From Nitrospira sp. (GTDB lineage: Bacteria; Nitrospirota; Nitrospiria; Nitrospirales; Nitrospiraceae): a stretch of DNA of 8,776 nt. Below, piece after piece: positions 1 through 5,221 of this stretch (within the stretch, counting starts at the first letter, position 1; every line of letters starts with the position of its first letter). The translations under genes were made by a program, and so were the position numbers. The stretch lies in contig JACOEF010000462.1 in assembly GCA_024998705.1 (NCBI GenBank), positions 1 to 8,776 of the forward strand. The letters run 5' to 3'. The notes below the pieces were generated by a model that saw only the letters and a list, made by a program, of their open reading frames with translations, was not told the DNA's origin and ran no database searches.

Positions 1-109
1 CGGTGTAGCCTACGAACGCCGTGATCGACGTCGCGACTCCGGTGATGGTGCGCACCCCGCTCGGCAGTTCCTCGATGTACACACCCGGATAGGTCGGTTG
101 CACTGGCAT
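1..109 (-). CDS. Contractile tail sheath protein, N-terminal fragment
   Basis: This is the first 36 codons of a gene that runs off the left edge. The translated start is MPVQPTYPGVYIEELPSGVR, followed by TITGVATSITAFVGYT. The pattern YPGVYIEE-x-x-SGVR-x-ITGV-x-TS-x-x-AFVG is the well-known N-terminus of contractile sheath proteins, found in phage tails, tailocins and extracellular contractile injection systems (eCIS). The sheath polymerises around an inner tube and contracts to drive it through a target membrane. Two ATGs are possible (109 and 115). I prefer 109 because AGGAGG at 121-116 is then six bases upstream; from 115 it would directly abut the start codon. It is the second gene after the sigma-54 promoter, about 20 bp behind the small winged-helix gene, so probably co-transcribed. 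Which class of contractile machine it belongs to cannot be decided from this fragment. Confidence 0.88.
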   Translation of the reverse strand, partial: MPVQPTYPGVYIEELPSGVRTITGVATSITAFVGYT

Positions 110-134
110 GCTCATCCTCCTCGGCTTAGGACGT

Positions 135-413
135 TCACGTGTCGTTTCCGTCCTGTGTCAGAAATGTTCGTATCTCCTTCAGGTGCGCATGATTCAGGCT
201 ATAGATCGGTTGACTCGATGTATCGCGTTTCAAAACCCAGCCTTGCGCAACCAGCTTGTTCAGCGCCTCGACGTCGAGACGCTCCGCACCGTCATCCAGG
301 CATAGTGAGGCGATCCACCAATTCAGCACTCCTTCCTGCGTGTCTTTCGCGCCAGGGTGATGAACCAGATAGTCGAGAATGCTGCGCTTTAACTCTGCAT
401 CCTGCTCTTCCAT
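135..413 (-). CDS. Small winged-helix-like protein of the sheath operon
   Basis: This is a 92-residue protein starting MEEQDAELKRSILDYLVHHP. Its layout fits a winged helix-turn-helix: helix 1 (residues about 5-19), a GVLNWWIASLCL segment (about 28-39), a putative recognition helix (LDVEALNKLVAQGWV, about 46-60), then a basic wing (LKRDTSSQPIYSLN). Small proteins with an 'HP-x-A-x-DT-x-EG-x-x-x-WW' motif are familiar to me next to tail sheath genes of eCIS and related loci, but their role is not established as far as I know; a regulator or assembly factor are both possible. It is the first gene after the sigma-54 promoter and ends about 20 bp before the sheath start. The ribosome-binding site is weak (GGGGA about nine bases upstream). 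No signal peptide or membrane segment is visible. Confidence 0.72.
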   Translation of the reverse strand: MEEQDAELKRSILDYLVHHPGAKDTQEGVLNWWIASLCLDDGAERLDVEALNKLVAQGWVLKRDTSSQPIYSLNHAHLKEIRTFLTQDGNDT

Positions 414-463
414 CCGGCGTGATCCCCGGAGCCCCGTTCCATCACGGCACTCCTGGGGGAATC

Positions 464-479
464 AGCAAAAGCAATGCCA
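464..479 (-). promoter_or_regulatory. Sigma-54 (-24/-12) promoter of the sheath operon
   Basis: Read on the minus strand the site is TGGCATTGCTTTTGCT. Against the consensus TGGCACG-N4-TTGCW it matches all of TGGCA and TTGCT and differs only at the two bases CG. The invariant GG and GC are exactly ten bases apart. The predicted start of transcription is near 453, leaving a leader of about 40 bases before the ATG at 413. A sigma-54 activator gene lies directly upstream on the same strand, which strongly supports the call. Confidence 0.72.
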
Positions 480-537
480 CTCGGGTGCATGCTCGGCACG
501 GTGTTTTAAAGGGAAACTCACTAGTTGAATTGCAGGC

Positions 538-553
538 GCGGCATTCTTGCCGC
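538..553. promoter_or_regulatory. Palindromic enhancer site 1 for the sigma-54 activator
   Basis: The site is a perfect inverted repeat, GCGGCA-TTCT-TGCCGC. Its centre lies about 92 bp upstream of the predicted transcription start. The same arms with the same 4-base gap recur at 610-625, and I found no other full copy in the window. Position and symmetry fit an upstream activating sequence bound by a dimer with a Fis-type helix-turn-helix, such as the neighbouring regulator. A terminator is unlikely because no T-tract follows on either strand. Confidence 0.6.
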
Positions 554-609
554 AGCAACCCCGTGGCGCGAAATTTAAAACAGCCTTGAATATCAGGGCG
601 ATGGCAGGT

Positions 610-625
610 GCGGCACAACTGCCGC
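610..625. promoter_or_regulatory. Palindromic enhancer site 2 for the sigma-54 activator
   Basis: A second perfect inverted repeat, GCGGCA-CAAC-TGCCGC, has arms identical to site 1 but a different spacer, which argues for selection on the arms as protein contacts. It begins 72 bp from site 1, close to seven helical turns, so both would face the same side of the DNA. It lies just behind the stop of the regulator gene and about 164 bp upstream of the predicted start of transcription. Confidence 0.6.
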
Positions 626-638
626 GCCGGTGGGGAAC

Positions 639-2093
639 TTAGGCGCGGCCGTCGAAGGGTGTCTGAAAGGAGGGGGGACAATCATGCGAGGGACCGGTCT
701 GATGGTTCTGAAACGCTTCTCGATCGATCCCGTATTTTCGAAGCAGTCGTTGAAAACTGCGCCGCTCCTTGCCTGCCGCTTTGGCCGCATGCGTGACATT
801 TCCTCGAAACGTCACGAGCGTTCTGACAAGGTAGGCTCGTTCGACATCCATGGTCGCAGAGGTTTTGGCCGCGCGCAGCGACCCATCCAGACAGAGGGGC
901 TTGGGTGTCTCGCCCGCGCACTCGATATCTTGCGCGTGAATCGTCTCGCCCCCGCACATGACGACAGCCCGCTGCAGCGTACTCTCCAACTCCCGCACAT
1001 TCCCCGGCCAGGCATACGCAATCAATTTCTGGATGGCATCTTCGGACAGTCGTCGCGGGCCCTGCCCATCTGCTCTCCGGAAACGCTGGAGAAACCGGCT
1101 GGCCAGCAACGGAATGTCTTCCACACGCTCTCGCAAAGGCGGCACCACCAGCGACAACACGTTGAGCCGGTGGAAGAGATCTTCGCGAAACTGCCGGTCC
1201 GTCACGGCCTGCCGGAGATCATGATTCGATGCCGGAATGATCCGCACATTCGCCACCTTCGTGCGCGAACAGCCCAGCGGGCGATACTCCCGGTACTGAA
1301 CGAAGCGCAGTAGTTTCGCCTGCGCATATGGATTGAGCGCATCGACCTCGTCAAGGAACAGCGTTCCCCCCTCGGCCTCAAGCACCAGCCCGCCCTGTTC
1401 TCCCGCCGCGCTCGTGTACGCACCTTTCACATGCCCGAACAATTCATTTTCAAACAACTGATCGGGGAGCGCCGCACAATTGATGGGAATGAACGCATGG
1501 TCCTTCCGGGCGCTGGAATAGTGTAACGCACGGGCAAACACTTCCTTCCCGGTTCCGGTTTCACCTTGCAGCAGCACCGTCGCATCCACATCGGCAAAGA
1601 GAGGAATCTTGTCAACCTGTGCCTGGAAGATCGCGCTCTCCCCCACCAGCGAATCAATCCTCACGCGGTGCGACCGACCGATGCCATGCGGCTTCAGACG
1701 CTGCCCGGCTGCGAGAACCCGCCCGATTCGCAGGGCCAATTCGTCTCCGTCGACGGGGCATAAGACAAAATCATGCAACTCCGCCGGAACGCCGTTCAAG
1801 AGCTGTGGCCACCGGCCATACTCCGCGGCGAACAATCCGAGAATCGGCACGTCCGGCCAACGACCGACCACATCGACAAGGCACTGCGCCAATGATTCAT
1901 CTGAAGAGGGTTGGTGAAACAGCACGACGTGCGGGGCGCGGGAAACCGTGGCCGAAGGATCCGACACCCGGTGGAACTCTATCTGTCCTCCAGGCGAGAC
2001 GCGTTGCAGAACATTGACAATGTGAAGCTCATCGAACCAGGCACGATACTCATCGTCCGAAGTGACCAAGAGGATTCTGATGCAGTCCTTCAT
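639..2093 (-). CDS. Sigma-54-dependent enhancer-binding transcriptional activator
   Basis: This is a bacterial enhancer-binding protein of 484 residues from the preferred ATG at 2093 ([10 protein letters not shown]), which has AGGGTGAG just upstream; the frame is open to 2216, but those residues are not domain-like. Residues about 5-130 form a receiver-like domain. The AAA+ domain carries Walker A GETGTGKE (177-184), the sigma-54 contact loop GAYTSA (224-229, usually GAFTGA), Walker [10 protein letters not shown] (242-250), FREDLFHR with the arginine finger (about 302-309) and WPGNVREL (362-369). A Fis-type helix-turn-helix (about 428-457, [20 protein letters not shown]) ends the protein. The receiver keeps the acidic pair (Asp13, Asp14) but has VVLFHQP where the phospho-accepting Asp should be, and Cys112 where the conserved Lys should be, so classic phosphorylation is unlikely. 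Downstream palindromes and a sigma-54 promoter suggest it drives the sheath operon. Confidence 0.93.
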   Translation of the reverse strand: MKDCIRILLVTSDDEYRAWFDELHIVNVLQRVSPGGQIEFHRVSDPSATVSRAPHVVLFHQPSSDESLAQCLVDVVGRWPDVPILGLFAAEYGRWPQLLNGVPAELHDFVLCPVDGDELALRIGRVLAAGQRLKPHGIGRSHRVRIDSLVGESAIFQAQVDKIPLFADVDATVLLQGETGTGKEVFARALHYSSARKDHAFIPINCAALPDQLFENELFGHVKGAYTSAAGEQGGLVLEAEGGTLFLDEVDALNPYAQAKLLRFVQYREYRPLGCSRTKVANVRIIPASNHDLRQAVTDRQFREDLFHRLNVLSLVVPPLRERVEDIPLLASRFLQRFRRADGQGPRRLSEDAIQKLIAYAWPGNVRELESTLQRAVVMCGGETIHAQDIECAGETPKPLCLDGSLRAAKTSATMDVERAYLVRTLVTFRGNVTHAAKAAGKERRSFQRLLRKYGIDREAFQNHQTGPSHDCPPSFQTPFDGRA

Positions 2094-2334
2094 CCGACTC
2101 ACCCTTATGCTGTGAGAAGCTTTTCTGCGCGCCTGCCTGGTAACAACCGACAGGAATAAACCGCCTTTCTCAGTAAATGTGGACCATTCGTACCATCCGA
2201 GATGCGCTGCACCCACCCGCTAGATCAGAACGAGACACCATCGCCAAACCCCGCGCACGATACATATTCTGAATAGCCCAAAGTTGCGAGGACGAGGGGC
2301 TTCACTCGAAGACGGCCACGCTGCCGGCATCCGT

Positions 2335-2406
2335 CTGTATGTGATTCGATACAGGCTCTGATGATATTGGATACAGTCCGTTGATTAGAGCCGCAACGCA
2401 GGCTCT
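2335..2406. repeat. Cluster of short inverted and direct half-sites
   Basis: CTGTAT (2335-2340) and ATACAG (2349-2354) form a hyphenated palindrome with an 8-base gap. ATACAG recurs at 2371-2376 within a direct repeat TT(C/G)GATACAG, offset by 22 bp, about two helical turns. GGCTCT (2354-2359), AGAGCC (2387-2392) and GGCTCT (2401-2406) form a second interleaved set. Such phased half-sites can be operators, but each is short and could be chance. Confidence 0.25.
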
Positions 2407-2619
2407 TATAACACAGGACGCCGAACCTGGCCATGTGCCATCGGTGGGGCACATCCTGGTTTCTCCGTCCCAATCCACTGTCTGGCTCTTGGGAAACATC
2501 GCTCTCTTCACCAGGCCTCTCCCACGTCGACCGCCTCACACAACCACACGCGAGTTGATTCGGAAGTTTCCTTGGTCAACTGAATCGTTGCCGATTCCCT
2601 CTGCTGTCGGCCATTGGGC

Positions 2620-2649
2620 CTTCCCGCCCTTCCTTGACTGGGCGGGAAG
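2620..2649. repeat. Perfect 10-bp inverted repeat overlapping the nfeD promoter
   Basis: CTTCCCGCCC (2620-2629) and GGGCGGGAAG (2640-2649) are exact reverse complements around a 10-base loop. The loop contains the putative -35 box TTGACT (2634-2639) and the right arm fills part of the -35/-10 spacer. No T-tract follows, so a simple intrinsic terminator is not favoured. It could be an operator, or the end of a transcript arriving from upstream. Confidence 0.45.
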
Positions 2650-2662
2650 CGGCTCGTATGCT
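2634..2662 (+). promoter_or_regulatory. Sigma-70-like promoter of the nfeD-slipin operon
   Basis: The -35 box is TTGACT (2634-2639, five of six consensus bases) and the -10 box TATGCT (2657-2662, four of six), with an ideal 17-base spacer. Transcription would begin near 2669, giving a leader of about 47 bases before the nfeD ATG at 2716. The call rests on motif match and position only. Confidence 0.5.
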
Positions 2663-2715
2663 TTCACTATCTGGTTGATCTCCCTGCGCCGCCTGTTGCT
2701 AGGAGGGACGCCTGG

Positions 2716-4047
2716 ATGGGTGATTTCGGACTTCGCCCTCTGCTGCCACGTTCCCGTATCCTCTTAGCCACGGCTGGGTTACTCGTCGCCTTATTTGCAG
2801 GGCCACCTGCCGTACAAGCCGACTCCTTTGTGCTGCTCGCCACCTCCGATGGAGTCATCACTCCTGTCTCTGCCGAGTACCTGCACGATGCGCTCGTCTC
2901 CGCGCAAGACAGCGGAGCTCAGGCCCTGATCATTCGCCTCAACACGCCGGGCGGCTTGGACCCCTCGATGCGGCTCATCATCAAAGACATCACCGGCTCG
3001 GCTATTCCCATCATCGTCTACGTGTCCCCCTCCAGCGGTCGTGCCGCCTCCGCCGGTGTGTTCATTACGATGGCCGCGCATGTGGCAGCGATGGCTCCCG
3101 GCACAAGCATCGGCGCAGCCCACCCGGTTGCCATAGGGGGCGGCGAGATGGACAAGACGATGACGGAGAAGGTGGAAAACGATTCCGTGGCCTACCTCAA
3201 ATCGATCGCGGCACAACGGGGTCGGAATGTCGCCTGGGCGGAGGATGCCGTGCGGAAGAGCGTCTCCGTGACGGAACAAGAAGCCCTGAAGCTGAAGGTC
3301 ATCGACCTGATTGCCGAGGACCTGCCGACATTGCTGAAACAGCTGGATGGGCGCACCGTGCCACTGCAGTCCGGCCCAACGCGGTTGCACACGGCGGATG
3401 CAGCGGTGCGCGAATTCCCGCTGGGACTTCGCCTGGAATTCCTCAAGACGATCAGCGATCCGAATATTGCCTATCTCCTCATGACGCTCGGCACCATCGG
3501 GCTCATTGCCGAGCTGTATAACCCCGGTGCCATTCTGCCTGGAGTCGTCGGAGCCATCAGTCTGATCCTGGCCTGTTACTCCCTCCAATCGCTGCCGGTG
3601 AACTATGCGGGCGTGCTCCTGTTCCTCCTCGGGATCGTCTTCTTCATTCTGGAAGCCAGCATCACGAGTTATGGTGTGCTGGCCATCGGCGGGATTATTT
3701 CGATGCTCCTCGGATCGGTGATGCTGATCAAGACCGATGTGGAATTCCTCCCGATATCCTGGGCGGTCATCCTGCCGGTGGTTGCGCTGGTCGGGGGCTT
3801 CACGCTCTTTATGGTCGGGATGGGCATGAAGGCGATACGGCGCCCGCCGGTGACCGGCCGGGAAGAAATGATCGGCCTGGTGGGAACTGTCAAAACGGCG
3901 CTCGCGCCCCACGGACAACTGGCGGTACATGGCGAACTCTGGGATGCCATCAGCAAGCAGCCGCTCCAACCAGGCGACGAAGCGGAAGTCACCAGCATGG
4001 ATGGTTTGCGGTTACATGTGAAACCGGTTTCAAAGAAAGGGGGCTGA
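2716..4047 (+). CDS. nfeD: NfeD-family membrane-bound serine protease (ClpP class)
   Basis: This 443-residue NfeD protein of the long type is a membrane protease thought to act on stomatin-like partners in membrane quality control. The N-terminus has a signal or anchor helix (about 14-35, ending AVQA). A ClpP/SppA-like protease domain follows (about 37-205), with GGLDPSM and [10 protein letters not shown]; Ser112 is the likely nucleophile. Lys152 sits ten residues before YLKS, matching the Ser-Lys dyad of the archaeal homologue PH1510 (Ser97/Lys138) by my recollection of that sequence. Residues about 250-372 hold four or five membrane helices, and about 380-437 form the soluble NfeD OB-fold ([10 protein letters not shown], then [12 protein letters not shown]). 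AGGAGG at 2701-2706, nine bases upstream, fixes the start. The slipin gene starts one base after its stop, so the two are one operon. The gene appears complete. Confidence 0.93.
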   Translation: MGDFGLRPLLPRSRILLATAGLLVALFAGPPAVQADSFVLLATSDGVITPVSAEYLHDALVSAQDSGAQALIIRLNTPGGLDPSMRLIIKDITGSAIPIIVYVSPSSGRAASAGVFITMAAHVAAMAPGTSIGAAHPVAIGGGEMDKTMTEKVENDSVAYLKSIAAQRGRNVAWAEDAVRKSVSVTEQEALKLKVIDLIAEDLPTLLKQLDGRTVPLQSGPTRLHTADAAVREFPLGLRLEFLKTISDPNIAYLLMTLGTIGLIAELYNPGAILPGVVGAISLILACYSLQSLPVNYAGVLLFLLGIVFFILEASITSYGVLAIGGIISMLLGSVMLIKTDVEFLPISWAVILPVVALVGGFTLFMVGMGMKAIRRPPVTGREEMIGLVGTVKTALAPHGQLAVHGELWDAISKQPLQPGDEAEVTSMDGLRLHVKPVSKKGG

Positions 4048-4048
4048 T

Positions 4049-4588
4049 ATGGGGCCGCTCGCGAGTCCTCTTGCGCTGCTGTTTCTCACAGTTGTGCTGC
4101 TCTTGATGGGATTCAATGTGCTCCGGGAATATGAACGTGGCGTGATCTTTCGCTGGGGCCGGCTCGCGAAAGGACTCATCGGAGGCAATGGCCCCGGTGT
4201 GGTCGTCATCATCCCGTTCATCGACAAGCTGGTGCGCGTCAGCTTGCGAACCGTGACGATGGATGTCCCGCCTCAGGACGTCATCACCAAGGACAACGTT
4301 ACCGTCAAGGTGAACGCGGTCATCTACTTTCGAGTCGTGGATCAAGAACGGGCCATCATTCAAGTCGAAGATTACCTCTATGCCACCTCCATGATGTCGC
4401 AGACGACGCTCCGCAGCGTGTTGGGGCAGAGTCAGCTCGACGACCTGCTGTCGAAACGGGAACAGATCAACGCCGACCTCCAGCGGATTATCGATCAACA
4501 GACAGAGCCCTGGGGCATCAAAGTCAGCGCGGTGGAAGTGAAGAACGTGGACCTGCCGCAGGAAATGCAGCGAGCCATTGCGCGTTAA
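4049..4588 (+). CDS. Slipin (stomatin-like SPFH protein), cut short by in-frame TAA
   Basis: This is a 179-residue open frame of a bacterial slipin, the usual partner of NfeD. Slipins sit in the inner leaflet through a hydrophobic hairpin and oligomerise into membrane microdomains. A membrane segment (about 5-22, [17 protein letters not shown]) is followed by the SPFH/Band-7 domain: [12 protein letters not shown] (28-39), [12 protein letters not shown], the [20 protein letters not shown] core, [19 protein letters not shown] and [18 protein letters not shown]. At 4586-4588 a TAA replaces the Gln codon expected in the highly conserved '[14 protein letters not shown]' stretch, and the rest of the protein follows in frame up to 4828. 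The full gene would have 259 codons. The start has AAAGGGGG just upstream inside the end of nfeD. The truncated product keeps the anchor and SPFH core but lacks the oligomerising tail, so it is probably impaired. Confidence 0.9.
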   Translation: MGPLASPLALLFLTVVLLLMGFNVLREYERGVIFRWGRLAKGLIGGNGPGVVVIIPFIDKLVRVSLRTVTMDVPPQDVITKDNVTVKVNAVIYFRVVDQERAIIQVEDYLYATSMMSQTTLRSVLGQSQLDDLLSKREQINADLQRIIDQQTEPWGIKVSAVEVKNVDLPQEMQRAIAR

Positions 4589-4828
4589 GCGGAAGCGGAG
4601 CGCGAACGTCGCGCCAAGGTCATCCATGCCGAAGGTGAATTCGAAGCCTCGCGACGCCTGGCCGATGCCGCCGAGGTGATCAGCCGAAACCCGGCGGCCC
4701 TGCAGCTCCGTTACTTGCAAACCCTGGTGGAAATCGCGGCCGAGAAAAACTCGACCACCATCTTCCCTATCCCTATCGATACGATTGCCCCGTTCTTGAA
4801 GCAGTGGGGCAAGACGCTCGAGCCATAA
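4589..4828 (+). pseudogene. Severed C-terminal part of the slipin gene
   Basis: Directly after the TAA the same frame reads [20 protein letters not shown], then [20 protein letters not shown], and ends in [23 protein letters not shown] with a normal TAA at 4826-4828. This is the intact coiled-coil and hydrophobic C-terminus of a slipin, which in this family drives oligomer formation. There is no frameshift and no further stop in 79 codons. A single base change (C to T in CAA) therefore explains the interruption. The lesion is very recent or a sequence error. No internal start or ribosome-binding site is evident. Confidence 0.88.
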
Positions 4829-4847
4829 CCAGACGAGAACATCCTAG

Positions 4848-4968
4848 CCCGCATTATTCATGAGCACTTCTGCTGCAATCGCCGATTCACTGCTACGACG
4901 CGCCTTCGGCCGGCGGGCTCGCCACGTGACTCGGCGCTTTCGCGACGAACCGTCATGAATAATGCGGG
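4848..4968. mobile_element. 121-bp fold-back element (MITE- or REP-like)
   Basis: The ends are perfect 16-bp inverted repeats: CCCGCATTATTCATGA (4848-4863) and TCATGAATAATGCGGG (4953-4968). Inside lies a second pair, CGCCGATTCAC (4880-4890) and GTGACTCGGCG (4926-4936), with one mismatch. Exactly 16 unpaired bases separate outer and inner pairs on both sides, so the element folds into one symmetric hairpin with an internal loop. It has no coding capacity. It starts 20 bp after the slipin stop. Terminal repeats of this type suggest a miniature element mobilised in trans, or a REP-type palindrome; a structured 3' end of the operon is an alternative. I see no clear target-site duplication. A 7-bp inverted pair (GACGAGA at 4832-4838, TCTCGTC at 4976-4982) flanks it. 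Confidence 0.6.
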
Positions 4969-4980
4969 CGAGACGTCTCG
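4969..4980. repeat. Perfect 12-bp palindrome CGAGACGTCTCG
   Basis: CGAGAC-GTCTCG abuts the right end of the fold-back element and has no spacer, so it suits a dimer-binding site better than an RNA hairpin. Part of it also pairs with GACGAGA to the left of the element. Function unknown. Confidence 0.35.
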
Positions 4981-5221
4981 TCGTTTACCCAGGCTGCTCA
5001 CAAGCGACAGGATCACCGGCGCCGCAATACGTGTATTTCTCCTTACTCCTCAAGGAAACTCTTGCCTGATTTGTCCGGTTGTGGGATAAGCGCAACCAGG
5101 TCGAGACGGTCATGGTGCGAACTACCGTCTCTCGTCCCTCGTGAATCGTCGCTCGTTTCGGAATCGCTCCACGTGGCGCTTCACGAGGCACGAACGATGA
5201 ACTACAAGACCACATGAATCA
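4981..5221. other. Hairpin-rich leader region before the hydrolase-CHAT gene
   Basis: I see no gene here; the one minus-strand frame (4985-5215) has no protein-like character. The stretch has at least three inverted repeats. GGTTGTG/CGCAACC (5077-5083 with 5091-5097, one mismatch) surrounds a possible -10 box. GAGACGGT/ACCGTCTC (5103-5110 with 5124-5131) is perfect. A 16-bp pair (5133-5148 with 5177-5192, two mismatches) has the core CCTCGTGAA/TTCACGAGG. A short direct repeat CGTC(C/G)CTCGT occurs at 5133 and 5147. These could form a structured leader RNA or be remnants of intergenic repeats. Confidence 0.4.
5062..5090 (+). promoter_or_regulatory. Weak sigma-70-like promoter candidate before the hydrolase-CHAT gene
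   Basis: TTGCCT (5062-5067) and GATAAG (5085-5090) are 17 bases apart, each matching four of six consensus bases. The -10 box sits in the loop of an inverted repeat (GGTTGTG/CGCAACC) that could be an operator. It is the best candidate between the slipin operon and the start at 5222 or 5259, but weak; I found no sigma-54 promoter here. Confidence 0.25.

Larger units (their letters stand above)
2094..2715. other. Intergenic region between divergent regulator and nfeD genes
   Basis: About 620 bases lie between the preferred regulator start and nfeD. I see no convincing gene. A minus-strand open frame (2225-2539) has low-complexity, Arg/Ser-rich content and no recognisable fold. The region does hold a cluster of short repeated half-sites (2335-2406), a perfect 10-bp hairpin (2620-2649) and a sigma-70-like promoter for nfeD (2634-2662). 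I could not identify a convincing promoter for the regulator gene. Confidence 0.55.

Noticed and set aside
98..589. Plus-strand open frame of 163 codons over the promoter region
   Set aside because: It overlaps the sheath start, the small winged-helix gene and the sigma-54 promoter, and its sequence is low in protein character (many Cys, His, Pro, Arg).
538..625. The two GCGGCA-N4-TGCCGC repeats as terminators of the regulator gene
   Set aside because: No T-tract follows either stem on the minus strand. The stems are only 6 bp, and the duplicated arms at enhancer distance fit binding sites better.
630..1313. Plus-strand open frame of 227 codons
   Set aside because: It is antisense to the C-terminal half of the sigma-54 activator, which has unmistakable AAA+ and helix-turn-helix motifs; no domain on this strand.
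2225..2539. Minus-strand open frame of 104 codons upstream of the regulator
   Set aside because: No clear ribosome-binding site, no fold or family resemblance, and it covers the repeat cluster; likely chance in non-coding DNA.
2791..3969. Long minus-strand open frame of 392 codons
   Set aside because: It is the antisense shadow of nfeD: composition is His/Gln/Arg-rich without any fold, while the plus strand has clear family motifs and a ribosome-binding site.
3989..4720. Minus-strand open frame of 243 codons crossing the slipin stop
   Set aside because: It mirrors the slipin coding frame on the other strand. It has no recognisable domain and only shows that the slipin codon bias continues past the TAA.
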